Part shown: positions 55,564 to 64,000 of the stretch, in pieces | How the letters are laid out: each line of letters starts with the position of its first letter | Numbering within the stretch: position 1 is the stretch's first letter | Source: Planctomycetaceae bacterium | GTDB lineage: Bacteria; Planctomycetota; Planctomycetia; Planctomycetales; Planctomycetaceae | Assembly (NCBI GenBank): GCA_002726205.1 | Contig: PBSL01000021.1 | Coordinates: 105,669-169,668, forward strand | Direction of reading: 5' to 3' | DNA length: 64,000 bases | The notes under the pieces: model-generated | Database searches by the model: none | The model's input: the letters and a program-made list of their open reading frames with translations, nothing else | What the model was told of the DNA's origin: nothing | Program-made: the position numbers and the translations under genes

Positions 55564-56943
55564 ATGGTCCCCAGCACACCAACCCGTCGTGATCTCCTCA
55601 AGCAACTCTCCTGCGGGTTCGGCTATGCCGCGCTGGCCGGCATGGCCACCGAAGCCGCTGCCGCCGATTCGTCTCGTGGCAACCCCCTGTCCCCTCGGCC
55701 GGCTCATTTCGCGCCGCGGGCACGTCGGGTGATCTTTCTCTGCATGCGTGGCGGGCCCTCACACGTCGATACCTTCGACCACAAGCCTCAACTGGCCGTC
55801 GATGACGGCAAGCCGGCGCCCGGGAAAAAAGGTCGCAAGTTGATGCAGTCACCCTGGAAGTTCTCCCAGCATGGCAAGAGCGGGCAGTGGATCTCGGAAC
55901 TGTTTCCCCAGGTCGCCCGCCATGCCGACGATCTCTGCATCCTCAACGGCATGCACGCCGACGTGCCCAGCCACCCCGAATGCTTTGTCCAGTTGCATAC
56001 CGGCAGCTTCCAGTTCGTCCGCCCTTCGATGGGCGCCTGGGTGCTGTATGGACTTGGCACCGAGAATGCCAACCTGCCGGGCTTCATCACGCTCAACCCG
56101 CCCAGCCGTGTCGGCGGTGCCCAGAACTACGGCAGTTCGTTCCTGCCGGCCTTCTACCAGGGGACCCGGATCGGCCAACTCGGCCAGTCGCTCAAGGATG
56201 CCACCGTCGGCAACCTCAAGAACCCGCGCCTGGGCACCGACCTCCAGCGGCGGCAGGTCGATTTCGTGCAGTCACTCAACCGTGGACTGCTCGAACGTCG
56301 CCAGTCCGACGAGCAACTCGAGGGCGTGATCGAGTCCTACGAACTCGCTTTCCGCATGCAGTCGGAACTTCCCCGGGTCCTGGATTTCAGCGGGGAAACC
56401 AAGCCGACGCTCGACGCCTACGGTGTCGATGGCAAACCCACCGACGTCTTCGCTCGCCAGTGCATCCTGGCCCGGAGACTGGCCGAGGCCGGTGTCCGCT
56501 TCATCGAACTCTCGCACGCCAACTGGGACCAGCACGGCGGACTCCGCAACAAGCTGACCGCCAACTGCACCGCGGTCGATCAGCCGATCGCGGCATTGCT
56601 CGCCGACCTCAAGCAACGTGACATGCTCAAGGACACACTGGTGGTCTGGGGCGGTGAGTTCGGCCGGACGCCCCACGTCAAGAAACCCGACGGCCGCGAC
56701 CACAACTCCAGCGGATTCAGCTTCTGGATGGCCGGAGGCGGGGTCAAGGCGGGACTGACACACGGGACCACCGACCCGCACGGAATCGAGTCGGTCAGCG
56801 GCAAGGTGCATTTCCATGACCTGCACGCCACGATGCTGCACCTGCTGGGCCTGGATCACAAGCGACTGACCTACCGCTACGCCGGCCGTGACTTCCGGCT
56901 GACCGACGTCCATGGCAACGTCGTCAAGGAGATCCTGGCCTAG
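55564..56943 (+). CDS. DUF1501 protein with Tat leader
   Basis: A 459-residue DUF1501 protein. The leader TPTRRDLLKQLSCGFGYAALAGMA has the twin-arginine motif and a hydrophobic core. Family segments are VIFLCMRGGPSHVDTFDHK near 56, ANWDQHGGLRNKL near 320, VVWGGEFGRTPHVKKPDGRDH near 360 and FHDLHATMLHLLGLDHKRL near 418. ATG 55564 is used; the frame is open to 55423 inside the previous gene but upstream residues do not fit. It follows the cytochrome-type protein by 58 bp, the same pairing seen at 4371-8089. It ends 11 bp from the convergent RTX-protease gene. Confidence 0.92.
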   Translation: MVPSTPTRRDLLKQLSCGFGYAALAGMATEAAAADSSRGNPLSPRPAHFAPRARRVIFLCMRGGPSHVDTFDHKPQLAVDDGKPAPGKKGRKLMQSPWKFSQHGKSGQWISELFPQVARHADDLCILNGMHADVPSHPECFVQLHTGSFQFVRPSMGAWVLYGLGTENANLPGFITLNPPSRVGGAQNYGSSFLPAFYQGTRIGQLGQSLKDATVGNLKNPRLGTDLQRRQVDFVQSLNRGLLERRQSDEQLEGVIESYELAFRMQSELPRVLDFSGETKPTLDAYGVDGKPTDVFARQCILARRLAEAGVRFIELSHANWDQHGGLRNKLTANCTAVDQPIAALLADLKQRDMLKDTLVVWGGEFGRTPHVKKPDGRDHNSSGFSFWMAGGGVKAGLTHGTTDPHGIESVSGKVHFHDLHATMLHLLGLDHKRLTYRYAGRDFRLTDVHGNVVKEILA

Positions 56944-56954
56944 ACTCCCCGGGC

Positions 56955-59900
56955 CTAGACGTTGTCGAGCAGGTCGAGGATCGAGGCCGGCAGTTCGAAG
57001 GCCTCGTCGATTTCACTTGAAGCGTTGGAGTCCAGTTGGTCGGCCCCTTCGTCTCCGGCAACGATGTCATTCGACCCGTTGCCGTTGATGAAGTCATCAC
57101 CGTCACCGCCAACGGCGATGTCGGCACCACCGCCACCCAGCAGGGTGTCGTGACCGTCCCCACCGACAAGCGTGTCGGCACCACCACCGGCGTTGATCCG
57201 GTCGTCGCCGTCGTGCCCGCCGAGGATGTCGTCGCCCGAGCCGCCGCTGATCGTATCGTGGCCATCACCACCGTTGACCAGGTCGTTGCCCGCGTCCCCG
57301 TCCAGCAGGTCATCGCCATGCCGCCCGGCCAGGACATCGTCACCGTTCTGGCCGGCCAGCGTGTCGTCATCGACACCACCGTCGAGCGTGTCGTCACCAT
57401 TGCCGCCGTAGAGACTGTCGGCCCCGTCGTGGCCGTACAATTCGTCGTCACCGATGGAACCATTAAGGAAGTCGTCTCCACCGTTACCGTCGAGCGTGTC
57501 GTTGCCGTCGTCTCCGGTCAGCAGGTCGTGTCCCTCTTCTCCCTGCAACACGTCGTTTCCGGCTCCGCCGTTGAGCGTGTCGTTGCCGAGTCCTCCGGTG
57601 ATCCGGTCGTCATCGGCACCGCCGGACAACACGTCGTGGTTGTCGCCGCCGTCGATCGTGTCAACACCGGCACCACCATCGATCACGTCGTTGCCGTTTC
57701 CACCTCGCAGCAGGTCATCGTTGTCGCTGCCGGTGATCGAATCGTTTCCATTTCCGCCCTCGACCAGCAGCCGGACATCGCCGAGGTCGGCTCCGCTGGC
57801 ATCGATCGTGTCGCCGCCGTTTTCCCCGTTGACCACCAGCAACACGCCCGCCGCACCACCGACATCCTGCACCGTAACGCGGTCGTTGCCCGGTCCGGCG
57901 TTGATCGTCACGCGGGTCACCGAAGCCGTGGCGGTGATCGTGTAGGTGTTGTCGAAGACCTGCAGGTTACTCGCGGTGTTCTCACTGACGGTCAGCTTGT
58001 TGTTGGCCGAGTTCCCCTGCACGACCAGTTCATCAAACCCGTCGGTCCCCGAGAAATTGTCCGAACTGCTGCCCACCTGCCAGATCAGCAGGTCGTCGTC
58101 CTCGTTGCCGTCAACAGTATCAACGCCCCCCTGGCCATTGAGCGTGTCGTTACCGGCACCACCATTGAGGGTGTCCCGGCCGGCGCCGCCCAGCATCACG
58201 TCATCGCCACCACTGCCGTCAATCAGATCGCTGCCGCCGCCGCCACTGATCTCGTCATCGCCCAGGGCGCCGCGGATCGTGTCGTTGCCCGAATCGCCGA
58301 TCAGCGTATCACCAATCAGGTCCGGATCCTGGGAAGTCCCGGGCTCACCCGGTCCCGGTGGTGGCGGTGGCACGGCAGCACAGGAGTGGCTGTCGGCGGG
58401 ATCCTCGAGACCCGCGGGCAGATCGAATGCCTCGACCACCGTGTCGTTGTTACTGCTTCCGTCATCGGCACTGAAGCCCATCCCGCGTCCGGCAAACGCC
58501 GTCCAGATGTCGAACGCATTCTCGCCACCGGTCAGGACCTGGTCGGCCTGCAGGATGGCATCGCGAGCCTCCAGGAACGACGGATCGACCGGTGCCAGTT
58601 TCATGCCGTCCATGACAAGTTGCATGGCCGTGTTGTTGCCGCCATCACCGGCGTGGAAGTCCCCGTCAAAACCACAGCGGCTGATCATCTGCCAGTTCAT
58701 GTCCCACAGCGTGACAGCCCAGATTTCACCGGCGTTATGACTCTGCGAGCCCGGCCCGCCGTTGGGCATCGTGCCATTGTAGGAATCGTAGGTCAGCGGG
58801 TTGACCGCCATGTCAGTCGTGTACGGGTAGTTTCGAATCCCGGTCGTGTTCTCGAGATAGTAATCACCACTGACTTTCTGCGTGGTCGCCGTATCGGTTC
58901 CCTTCTGCGTGAACATCAGGGCGTGCCAGTCGCCCCATCCCTCGCCCATCCCACGGCTCTGGCTGCTCGAGAGTGCCGATGCGTTGGACGGACCACCGAC
59001 CAGGCGAATCGAGACGCCATGGCTGTACTCGTGGATCGTGATCTCGTTGGACAAAGCCGCCATCGTGTCGGGATCGGGAGTCGGGTTCGGGCCCAGTTCC
59101 ATCCGTGGCGCCGTCCCGTCAGCGGGGACGAAAATATGAGGACCACCGCCGCCAAGTCCGCCATTGGGGTCGAGCACGTCAACGATCATCGCATCACCAC
59201 CGGTGCCCTGCCCGGAACTGTTGACCGTCTGGAAGTTGCCGGCCGCCTCGTCGAAGCCATAGTGGTAGTGAATGTCGTGGGCCATGTTGGTCCAGTAGAA
59301 CGCGTTGACGATCGCCGCATCCTCGTTCTGGCTGGGAGCCTGGCCCAGGTCGAGCGGAAAATCAAAGACACCGCCGCCGCCGCCATCAGGACGATTGCCA
59401 GCGGCATCGTCCTGGTCGGCATCCTCCTGGACCATCGCGTTGTTGCCGCGGGTATCGGTGTAGGTGGTCGTTCCGTCGTCATGCCATCCGGAAGGAGACG
59501 CCGTCGCGTCCTGGGGATCAACGATCAGCGTCCGGTTGCCGTCGTTGGGATTCTGGATCGGCACTTCGAAGGCCCGGTAGCTGTAGTGCAGCATCCGGTC
59601 GTTCTCGAACAACACCTCGCCGGTCGTGGCGCTGGCAGCGATTTCGTAGGAATGTGCCTGGTCGACCGTGTCGATCTCCATGTGCCAGGCCAACTCGACA
59701 CCACCGTTGCCGTCGGGCACCCACTGCAGGTGCACGGGTATGTCGTTGAGGGCGATGTCATCGGCCTCGATCACCGTCGCCATGTCGTCCTGCAGCGTCG
59801 TCAGTGATTCGAATCCCATCGGATCGGGTGCCGTCGCATCAAATTCCCAACCAAAATGGTCGGCGACCCCCTCGAGTGACTCCATCGCCGACAGCATCGG

Positions 59901-62318
59901 CTGCATTTCGCTCTCCAGCGGTGGCGTCTCACCAAGATTCGGCACGAAGCTGTTGGTCAAGGCAACGAGTTCCGATGCGTCGCTCAGGTGGACACCGACA
60001 ACCGCTCCGGCAACATCCAGTCCGCCGTGGGTCTGTTGCATGTAGATATGAGTGACACCGGTGTGCTGGCTGACATACTGGTCGGTCACGATCGCGTTGG
60101 CGATGTCCGCATCGGCCAACTGCAGGTCGTCTGCATTCCATTGCAGGTACGACGACGCAAACGTCAACGCGCTGCCGGCATCATCGTCGATGATCGTGGC
60201 CTGCCCGTCCGAATCACCCAGGACCGCGTTGGTTACGTTCGAGAGTACGACAGTGAAGTCCTCGTCGGCCTCGGCCACATCATCGCCCAGCACCGTCACG
60301 CTGATCGTTGCGGCCGTCGAACCGGCCGGGAACGTCACTGTTCCGGTCGTGCCGGCATAGTCCTCACCGGCCACGGCGGTCCCATCGACTGTGGTGTAAT
60401 CGACGCTGACCGTGCTGTCGGACCGCTTCGAAAGACTCACGTCGAAGGTCGCCGTCGTCTGCATCGGGACGCCGTTGAGCAGGACCTCGACATTGTCGAT
60501 TCCCCACGATTCGTTGCCGCCGCCTTCCCAGCCACCGTCGGCGATCCATTCGACCGTCAACGTCGAATCGGTATGGGCAATCGCGCTGAAAGCCGGGTCC
60601 AGTCCCATGTCATAGGCGGCATCATTTCGGTCCAGGCTGCTCGATGGACCGGGGAAGCCCAGATCCGAGAGCGGAGCCGGCGTCAGGGCGACACCAGCAG
60701 GCGCCTGGTAGCCCTGACGGCTGCCATCGAGGTTGCGGAAATTCTCCCGGAAGATCTCGACACCGTCGACGGTCACCGAGAATTCATCGGGACCCACGAC
60801 GCTGGAATCGGTTTCATCTTCCCAGCTGTTGATCACGCCCAGCAGGAAGTCGATGTCGACGCTGGTGTGATCGGGCAAGTCGGTCAACGTCAGTTGCGTT
60901 GCTGTCTGAGGAGTATTGGGCTGAATGGCACAGCAACCCGACGTGTTGTGCAGAAAGTCCCCGGAAAACACGTTGGCCGCCGTCCCCAGCCCCGCGAACC
61001 CCTGCACCGCCTCGGTTGCCGTGAACCCGGTGAATTCGTCGTCCGCCCCGGATCCGAAATCGGTCGAAAAGGCGACGACTGTTGCCACGTCTCCCTCGCT
61101 GCTGACGATCACGTCGTCGATCAACACCAGGGTCTGCTGGGGAAGAAAACTGTCGATCAGATCGTTGCCCGGACCACCCTCGAGCCGATCGGCTCCACCA
61201 CCGCCATAGATCGTATCTCGGGCTCCTTGCCCCTTGACGACATCGTTGCCGTCGCCGGTCTGGGTTGGATCAGAATGGTCGCCGTAGAGTTGGTCCCGGC
61301 CACTGCCGCCGTAGAGACTGTCGTCGCCGGCCGAACCCTCGAGTGTGTCGTATCCGCTCCCGCCACTCATGCGATCGTTGCCGGTGTTGCCGAACAGGAT
61401 GTCGTTGGACGTCCCACCGTTGAGGCTGTCGTCACCGGCACCGCCGTCCAGGTCGTCCGAGCCGCCCTGGCCTTCCAGGGTGTCGTCACCGACACCGCCG
61501 TCAAGATAGTCGGCTGCGCCACCACCAATCAGCATGTCGTTGCCGCTCTCGCCGTAGATGAAATCCTTTCCGGATTCGCCATTGAGCAGATCGGAACCGT
61601 CGTTGCCGTGCAATACGTCACGGGCGTCACCGCCCATGACAGTGTCATCCCCGTTGCCACCATCGATCGTGTCACGACCATCGTGTCCCTGCAGGCTGTC
61701 GGCACCGTCTCCGCCACTGACAAGATCACGACCGTCACCGGCATCGACCGTGTCGGCACCCTCCTGCGCAAAGATGCTGTCGCTGCCGTCGCCTCCGTTG
61801 ATGACATCGTTGCCAGCACGCCCCTCGATGCGGTCGTTTCCGTCACCGCCCAGGATCGTGTCTCCAAATCCGGCACTGCCGTAGATCGTGTCGTTGCCGT
61901 TGTGACCCTCGATCGACACCTGCATCACGGCACCGGTGACAGGATCGACGTAGTCAAAGTCGCTGCTGTCGACGAGCCGCAGGTCAATCAGGTTCGCCGA
62001 ATCGCCACCGGCGACGTTGATCGACTGAACGTCGCTTGCGTCAATCGACGGCAGGCTCGAATCAGAAACACCGTTGACGTCGACCTGGACATTGCCCGTC
62101 GGATCGGCCGAGATCCTGATGCTGTCGCCGGCATCGGAAATGACAGACAATTCACCGTCGATGAACAACGACGTCACCGACAACAGCGTCCGGTCCTCAA
62201 GCCGTTCGGCCATCGCCGATCGAGGAACCTGGCGACGCGGCATCTGCCGCCCGCTACGACGCTTTCTGCATGATCCCAAGCGGACCCGAACAGTATTTAG
62301 CCATGATGTGAAGTACAC
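56955..62318 (-). CDS. Giant secreted RTX-repeat protein with M36 fungalysin protease and Calx-beta
   Basis: A 1787-residue exported protein. In order: a basic N-terminus with AERLEDRTLLS near 38; hemolysin-type Ca2+ repeats (GGxGxD type) near 130-385; a lectin-like domain near 395-615; a Calx-beta domain near 615-715; a protease propeptide near 720-890; a fungalysin M36 domain with zinc motif HEYSHG at 1096-1101 and the downstream acidic motif GEGWGDWHAL; then a second long RTX block near 1345-1780. GTG 62318 is the best start because its SWL segment resembles other planctomycete exported proteins. The repeats probably fold on calcium outside the cell. No type I secretion genes are adjacent. 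Confidence 0.85.
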   Translation of the reverse strand: MYFTSWLNTVRVRLGSCRKRRSGRQMPRRQVPRSAMAERLEDRTLLSVTSLFIDGELSVISDAGDSIRISADPTGNVQVDVNGVSDSSLPSIDASDVQSINVAGGDSANLIDLRLVDSSDFDYVDPVTGAVMQVSIEGHNGNDTIYGSAGFGDTILGGDGNDRIEGRAGNDVINGGDGSDSIFAQEGADTVDAGDGRDLVSGGDGADSLQGHDGRDTIDGGNGDDTVMGGDARDVLHGNDGSDLLNGESGKDFIYGESGNDMLIGGGAADYLDGGVGDDTLEGQGGSDDLDGGAGDDSLNGGTSNDILFGNTGNDRMSGGSGYDTLEGSAGDDSLYGGSGRDQLYGDHSDPTQTGDGNDVVKGQGARDTIYGGGGADRLEGGPGNDLIDSFLPQQTLVLIDDVIVSSEGDVATVVAFSTDFGSGADDEFTGFTATEAVQGFAGLGTAANVFSGDFLHNTSGCCAIQPNTPQTATQLTLTDLPDHTSVDIDFLLGVINSWEDETDSSVVGPDEFSVTVDGVEIFRENFRNLDGSRQGYQAPAGVALTPAPLSDLGFPGPSSSLDRNDAAYDMGLDPAFSAIAHTDSTLTVEWIADGGWEGGGNESWGIDNVEVLLNGVPMQTTATFDVSLSKRSDSTVSVDYTTVDGTAVAGEDYAGTTGTVTFPAGSTAATISVTVLGDDVAEADEDFTVVLSNVTNAVLGDSDGQATIIDDDAGSALTFASSYLQWNADDLQLADADIANAIVTDQYVSQHTGVTHIYMQQTHGGLDVAGAVVGVHLSDASELVALTNSFVPNLGETPPLESEMQPMLSAMESLEGVADHFGWEFDATAPDPMGFESLTTLQDDMATVIEADDIALNDIPVHLQWVPDGNGGVELAWHMEIDTVDQAHSYEIAASATTGEVLFENDRMLHYSYRAFEVPIQNPNDGNRTLIVDPQDATASPSGWHDDGTTTYTDTRGNNAMVQEDADQDDAAGNRPDGGGGGVFDFPLDLGQAPSQNEDAAIVNAFYWTNMAHDIHYHYGFDEAAGNFQTVNSSGQGTGGDAMIVDVLDPNGGLGGGGPHIFVPADGTAPRMELGPNPTPDPDTMAALSNEITIHEYSHGVSIRLVGGPSNASALSSSQSRGMGEGWGDWHALMFTQKGTDTATTQKVSGDYYLENTTGIRNYPYTTDMAVNPLTYDSYNGTMPNGGPGSQSHNAGEIWAVTLWDMNWQMISRCGFDGDFHAGDGGNNTAMQLVMDGMKLAPVDPSFLEARDAILQADQVLTGGENAFDIWTAFAGRGMGFSADDGSSNNDTVVEAFDLPAGLEDPADSHSCAAVPPPPPGPGEPGTSQDPDLIGDTLIGDSGNDTIRGALGDDEISGGGGSDLIDGSGGDDVMLGGAGRDTLNGGAGNDTLNGQGGVDTVDGNEDDDLLIWQVGSSSDNFSGTDGFDELVVQGNSANNKLTVSENTASNLQVFDNTYTITATASVTRVTINAGPGNDRVTVQDVGGAAGVLLVVNGENGGDTIDASGADLGDVRLLVEGGNGNDSITGSDNDDLLRGGNGNDVIDGGAGVDTIDGGDNHDVLSGGADDDRITGGLGNDTLNGGAGNDVLQGEEGHDLLTGDDGNDTLDGNGGDDFLNGSIGDDELYGHDGADSLYGGNGDDTLDGGVDDDTLAGQNGDDVLAGRHGDDLLDGDAGNDLVNGGDGHDTISGGSGDDILGGHDGDDRINAGGGADTLVGGDGHDTLLGGGGADIAVGGDGDDFINGNGSNDIVAGDEGADQLDSNASSEIDEAFELPASILDLLDNV

Positions 62319-62605
62319 AGTTTAAGCTCCTGATGAAGACAACGCGCACGACCGGACGAGGCCATACAATCGTCCTTGTAGTCTTCATCAGCAGAACCGG
62401 GTCGCGAGATTCAACACAATCGGATCAATCGGAGCCCTCTATCGTCCTTCACGTCTCATGATCCGCAAGGTTTGACTGACCGGAACCTCGAGTGGTGGTT
62501 GAGGTAATCTGGGCAGACTTTGACGGCTCCGGGACGCCACCGGAGGACTCGTCATGCCGTTGTTTGGCGGACTGGTCACAGCGGCAAACCGGTCTCAACG
62601 GCCGG
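62319..62605. other. Intergenic region between two RTX-repeat genes
   Basis: A 287-bp region between the stop of the upstream RTX-repeat gene and the start of the M36 gene, both on the minus strand. It holds a nested inverted repeat at 62330-62391 and otherwise no recognisable gene or clear promoter. Confidence 0.55.
62330..62391. repeat. Nested inverted repeat upstream of the RTX-protease gene
   Basis: CTGATGAAGAC (62330-62340) pairs perfectly with GTCTTCATCAG (62381-62391). Inside it GGACGA (62354-62359) pairs with TCGTCC (62370-62375). The structure ends 12 bp upstream of the GTG start at 62318. It may be a leader hairpin, an operator or the terminator of the upstream gene; there is no clear T-run. 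Confidence 0.5.
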
Positions 62606-64000
62606 CTACACGTCGGGACAGAGGTCTTCGAAGCAATCGCCGAAGCACTCGTCGATCTCGGCAGCGGTTCCCACGACCTGGTTGAAGCCCTCGCCACCAC
62701 AGAGCCGGTCGTTCCCACCGTGCCCCTTGACGACGTCGTCGCCGTCACCGCCGAGAATCGAGTCGTCCCCGGCACCGCCCAGCAGCGTGTCGTTTCCGCC
62801 ATGCCCCAGGATCACATCGTTGCCCGAACCGCCGTTGGCCCGGTCGGCTCCCTGGTTGCCGGCGATCCGGTCATTGCCACCGCCTCCATCGAGGTTGTCG
62901 TCGCCATGTCCCCCGCGGAGCGTGTCATTCCCGAGGCCTCCGTGCAAACTCGCCTGGCCGGAGAAGGCGGTGGCGTCGAGAAGATTGTCACCCGGGCCGG
63001 CCGTCAACAGGGCGCGTTCAATCGAGACCAGCGTGTCGTCACCGTCGCCGGAGAGTGCCGCGTTGGACAGCGTCCAATCGACATCGCCGCTGCCGACCAC
63101 GCAGTCCAGGCCGGTTCCCCCGTCGAGCAGATCGTCTCCGGCCCCTCCCTGGAGAACATCATCGACGGTTCCTCCTCGCAGGGTATCGTTCCCTTCGCCT
63201 CCAACCAGCGTCACGGCCAGCAGGGTGGCGGTGGCGTCGATCACGTTGCCCGACGTTCCGCCAGTCAACTCGACTCCCTCGATTTCGATCAGCGAATCGT
63301 TCCCTCGACCAACCAGGCTGGCCACCGTCAGCACGAAGTCAAGGTCACCGCTCTCGACGACCCGATCCTCACCATCGCCGCCCCGCAGCAAGTCGTCACC
63401 GCCGTCGCCTGTCAGCCGATCACCGTCACCTGCCTGGCCTCGCAGCAGGTCATTTCCGGCTCCACCGGACAGCGAATCGGTGCCACTGCCGCCGAAGATC
63501 CGGTCAGCACCACCGGCACCGAAAATCTCGTCATCGCCGCTGTTTCCGACCAGCAGATCCGCGCCGGCACCGCCCTGCAGCGTGTCGTTGCCACCACCAC
63601 CTCGCAGGATCACGTTCCCAGCATAGGCCGACGCGTTGAAGCGGTTGGGTCCCGGACCCCCGAGAAGTTCCACGATGTCGATCGACTGCAGTTGATCGGT
63701 GCCGGCACCGGAAAGTTCACCATCGATGAGAACCATGTTCCCTTCAGAGGATTCCCGGGCACGATTACCGGTTCCACTGCCACCGTGCAGCAGATCATTG
63801 CCGGACCCGCCGACCAGGGTGTCAAAATTCCCCCCGTTCCCCTTCAGCCGGTCGTTGCCACTGCCGCCGGCGATCCAGTCGTTGCCGGCACCGCCGTAGA
63901 CCCGGTCGGCACCCCCGGCAGCGGCGAGGTTGTCGTCACCACCATTGCCATTGAGCAGGTCGTTGCCGCCACCTCCAAGCAGCGTGTCATTGCCACCACC
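62606..64000 (-). CDS. RTX-repeat protein, N-terminus beyond window
   Basis: At least 464 residues of a repeat protein; the frame continues without a break from the right edge to the stop at 62606. The visible part consists of hemolysin-type calcium repeats (GGNDTLxGG type, at least fifteen units) interrupted by segments such as NMVLIDGELSGAGTDQLQSI near 63736. It ends with a short Cys-containing tail (DECFGDCFEDLCPDV). There is no protease motif in the visible part. An ATG at 63736 could be an internal start, but the repeat pattern continues upstream of it, so the real start lies outside. It is probably a secreted or surface protein like its neighbour. Confidence 0.85.
   Translation of the reverse strand, partial: GGGNDTLLGGGGNDLLNGNGGDDNLAAAGGADRVYGGAGNDWIAGGSGNDRLKGNGGNFDTLVGGSGNDLLHGGSGTGNRARESSEGNMVLIDGELSGAGTDQLQSIDIVELLGGPGPNRFNASAYAGNVILRGGGGNDTLQGGAGADLLVGNSGDDEIFGAGGADRIFGGSGTDSLSGGAGNDLLRGQAGDGDRLTGDGGDDLLRGGDGEDRVVESGDLDFVLTVASLVGRGNDSLIEIEGVELTGGTSGNVIDATATLLAVTLVGGEGNDTLRGGTVDDVLQGGAGDDLLDGGTGLDCVVGSGDVDWTLSNAALSGDGDDTLVSIERALLTAGPGDNLLDATAFSGQASLHGGLGNDTLRGGHGDDNLDGGGGNDRIAGNQGADRANGGSGNDVILGHGGNDTLLGGAGDDSILGGDGDDVVKGHGGNDRLCGGEGFNQVVGTAAEIDECFGDCFEDLCPDV

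Noticed and set aside
57036..59807. Plus-strand open frame of 923 residues antisense to the RTX protease gene
   Set aside because: It is rich in Val/Ser/Thr/Pro repeats that mirror the calcium-repeat codons. The minus strand has recognisable domains, so this is an antisense shadow, as is the frame at 59988-62273.
56955..64000. Dense short repeats that could be read as a CRISPR array or satellite
   Set aside because: The repeats are irregular, stay in frame and encode GGxGxD calcium-binding units on the minus strand, so they are coding.
1..64000. Transposon, prophage, tRNA or rRNA genes
   Set aside because: No transposase, integrase, phage structural protein or tRNA cloverleaf pattern was recognised on either strand by eye. 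A tRNAscan or Infernal run would be decisive.

Overview
The window is a GC-rich, gene-dense stretch of a planctomycete chromosome. Three things show this. There are three DUF1501 proteins with Tat-type leaders and two DUF1549/DUF1553 proteins. There is a bacterial microcompartment (BMC) operon of the Planctomycetes-Verrucomicrobia type. There is a giant secreted repeat protein with the LEDRTLLS N-terminal box common in planctomycete exported proteins. No tRNA, rRNA, CRISPR array, insertion sequence or prophage was seen.

Layout. 1-9.9 kb: partial proB (minus), purF (plus), a lid-less Hsp70, then a minus-strand run of orphan ABC ATPase, DUF1549/1553 protein and DUF1501 protein, then a soluble histidine kinase. 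9.9-19.3 kb: a small zinc-ribbon membrane protein and the BMC operon, read leftwards from a DeoR regulator at 19156 to a TIM-barrel-like protein ending at 10207. 19.3-29.5 kb: purN, a membrane-anchored unknown, rimI, a UvrA paralogue, dnaE, bioB and a small conserved-looking protein. 29.6-40.1 kb: squalene-hopene cyclase, an HDAC-family deacetylase, hemG and hemE (minus), a PMT-like glycosyltransferase and an AsmA-like protein. 40.1-49.5 kb: a membrane-bound sigma-54 activator, then on the minus strand hisF, a PilT-like ATPase, a membrane-anchored PilB/GspE-like ATPase and a CvpA-like protein, then a mannonate dehydratase-like gene (plus). 49.5-64 kb: a DUF1501 protein, an Nramp-like transporter, a cytochrome-type DUF1549/1553 protein with its DUF1501 partner, an RTX-repeat protease and a second RTX-repeat protein that runs off the right edge.

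The BMC operon is the coherent system. A class II aldolase should split L-fuculose-1-P or L-rhamnulose-1-P to DHAP and lactaldehyde. A CoA-acylating aldehyde dehydrogenase, a PduL phosphotransacylase and an acetate kinase-family enzyme would then convert the aldehyde to acyl-CoA, acyl-phosphate and acid plus ATP. Two BMC-H and three BMC-P proteins form the shell. Amphipathic targeting helices are visible on the aldolase (C-terminal), dehydrogenase (N-terminal) and PduL (N-terminal). Two less understood partners are a degenerate RpiB-like protein and a class I aldolase-like TIM barrel, both with candidate targeting helices. A 10-bp-phased repeat upstream of the DeoR gene is the likely operator. 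No NAD-recycling dehydrogenase is present in the cluster.

Other observations worth follow-up: the UvrA paralogue has Asn in place of the second Walker B Asp; the PilB/GspE ATPase carries a signal peptide and membrane segments; the sigma-54 activator carries a PDZ-like extracytoplasmic region; the Nramp-like transporter lacks DPGN and MPH; a histone-H1-like Lys/Ala/Pro tandem repeat sits inside a cytochrome-type DUF1549/1553 protein; and a fungalysin (M36) protease is embedded between calcium-repeat blocks.
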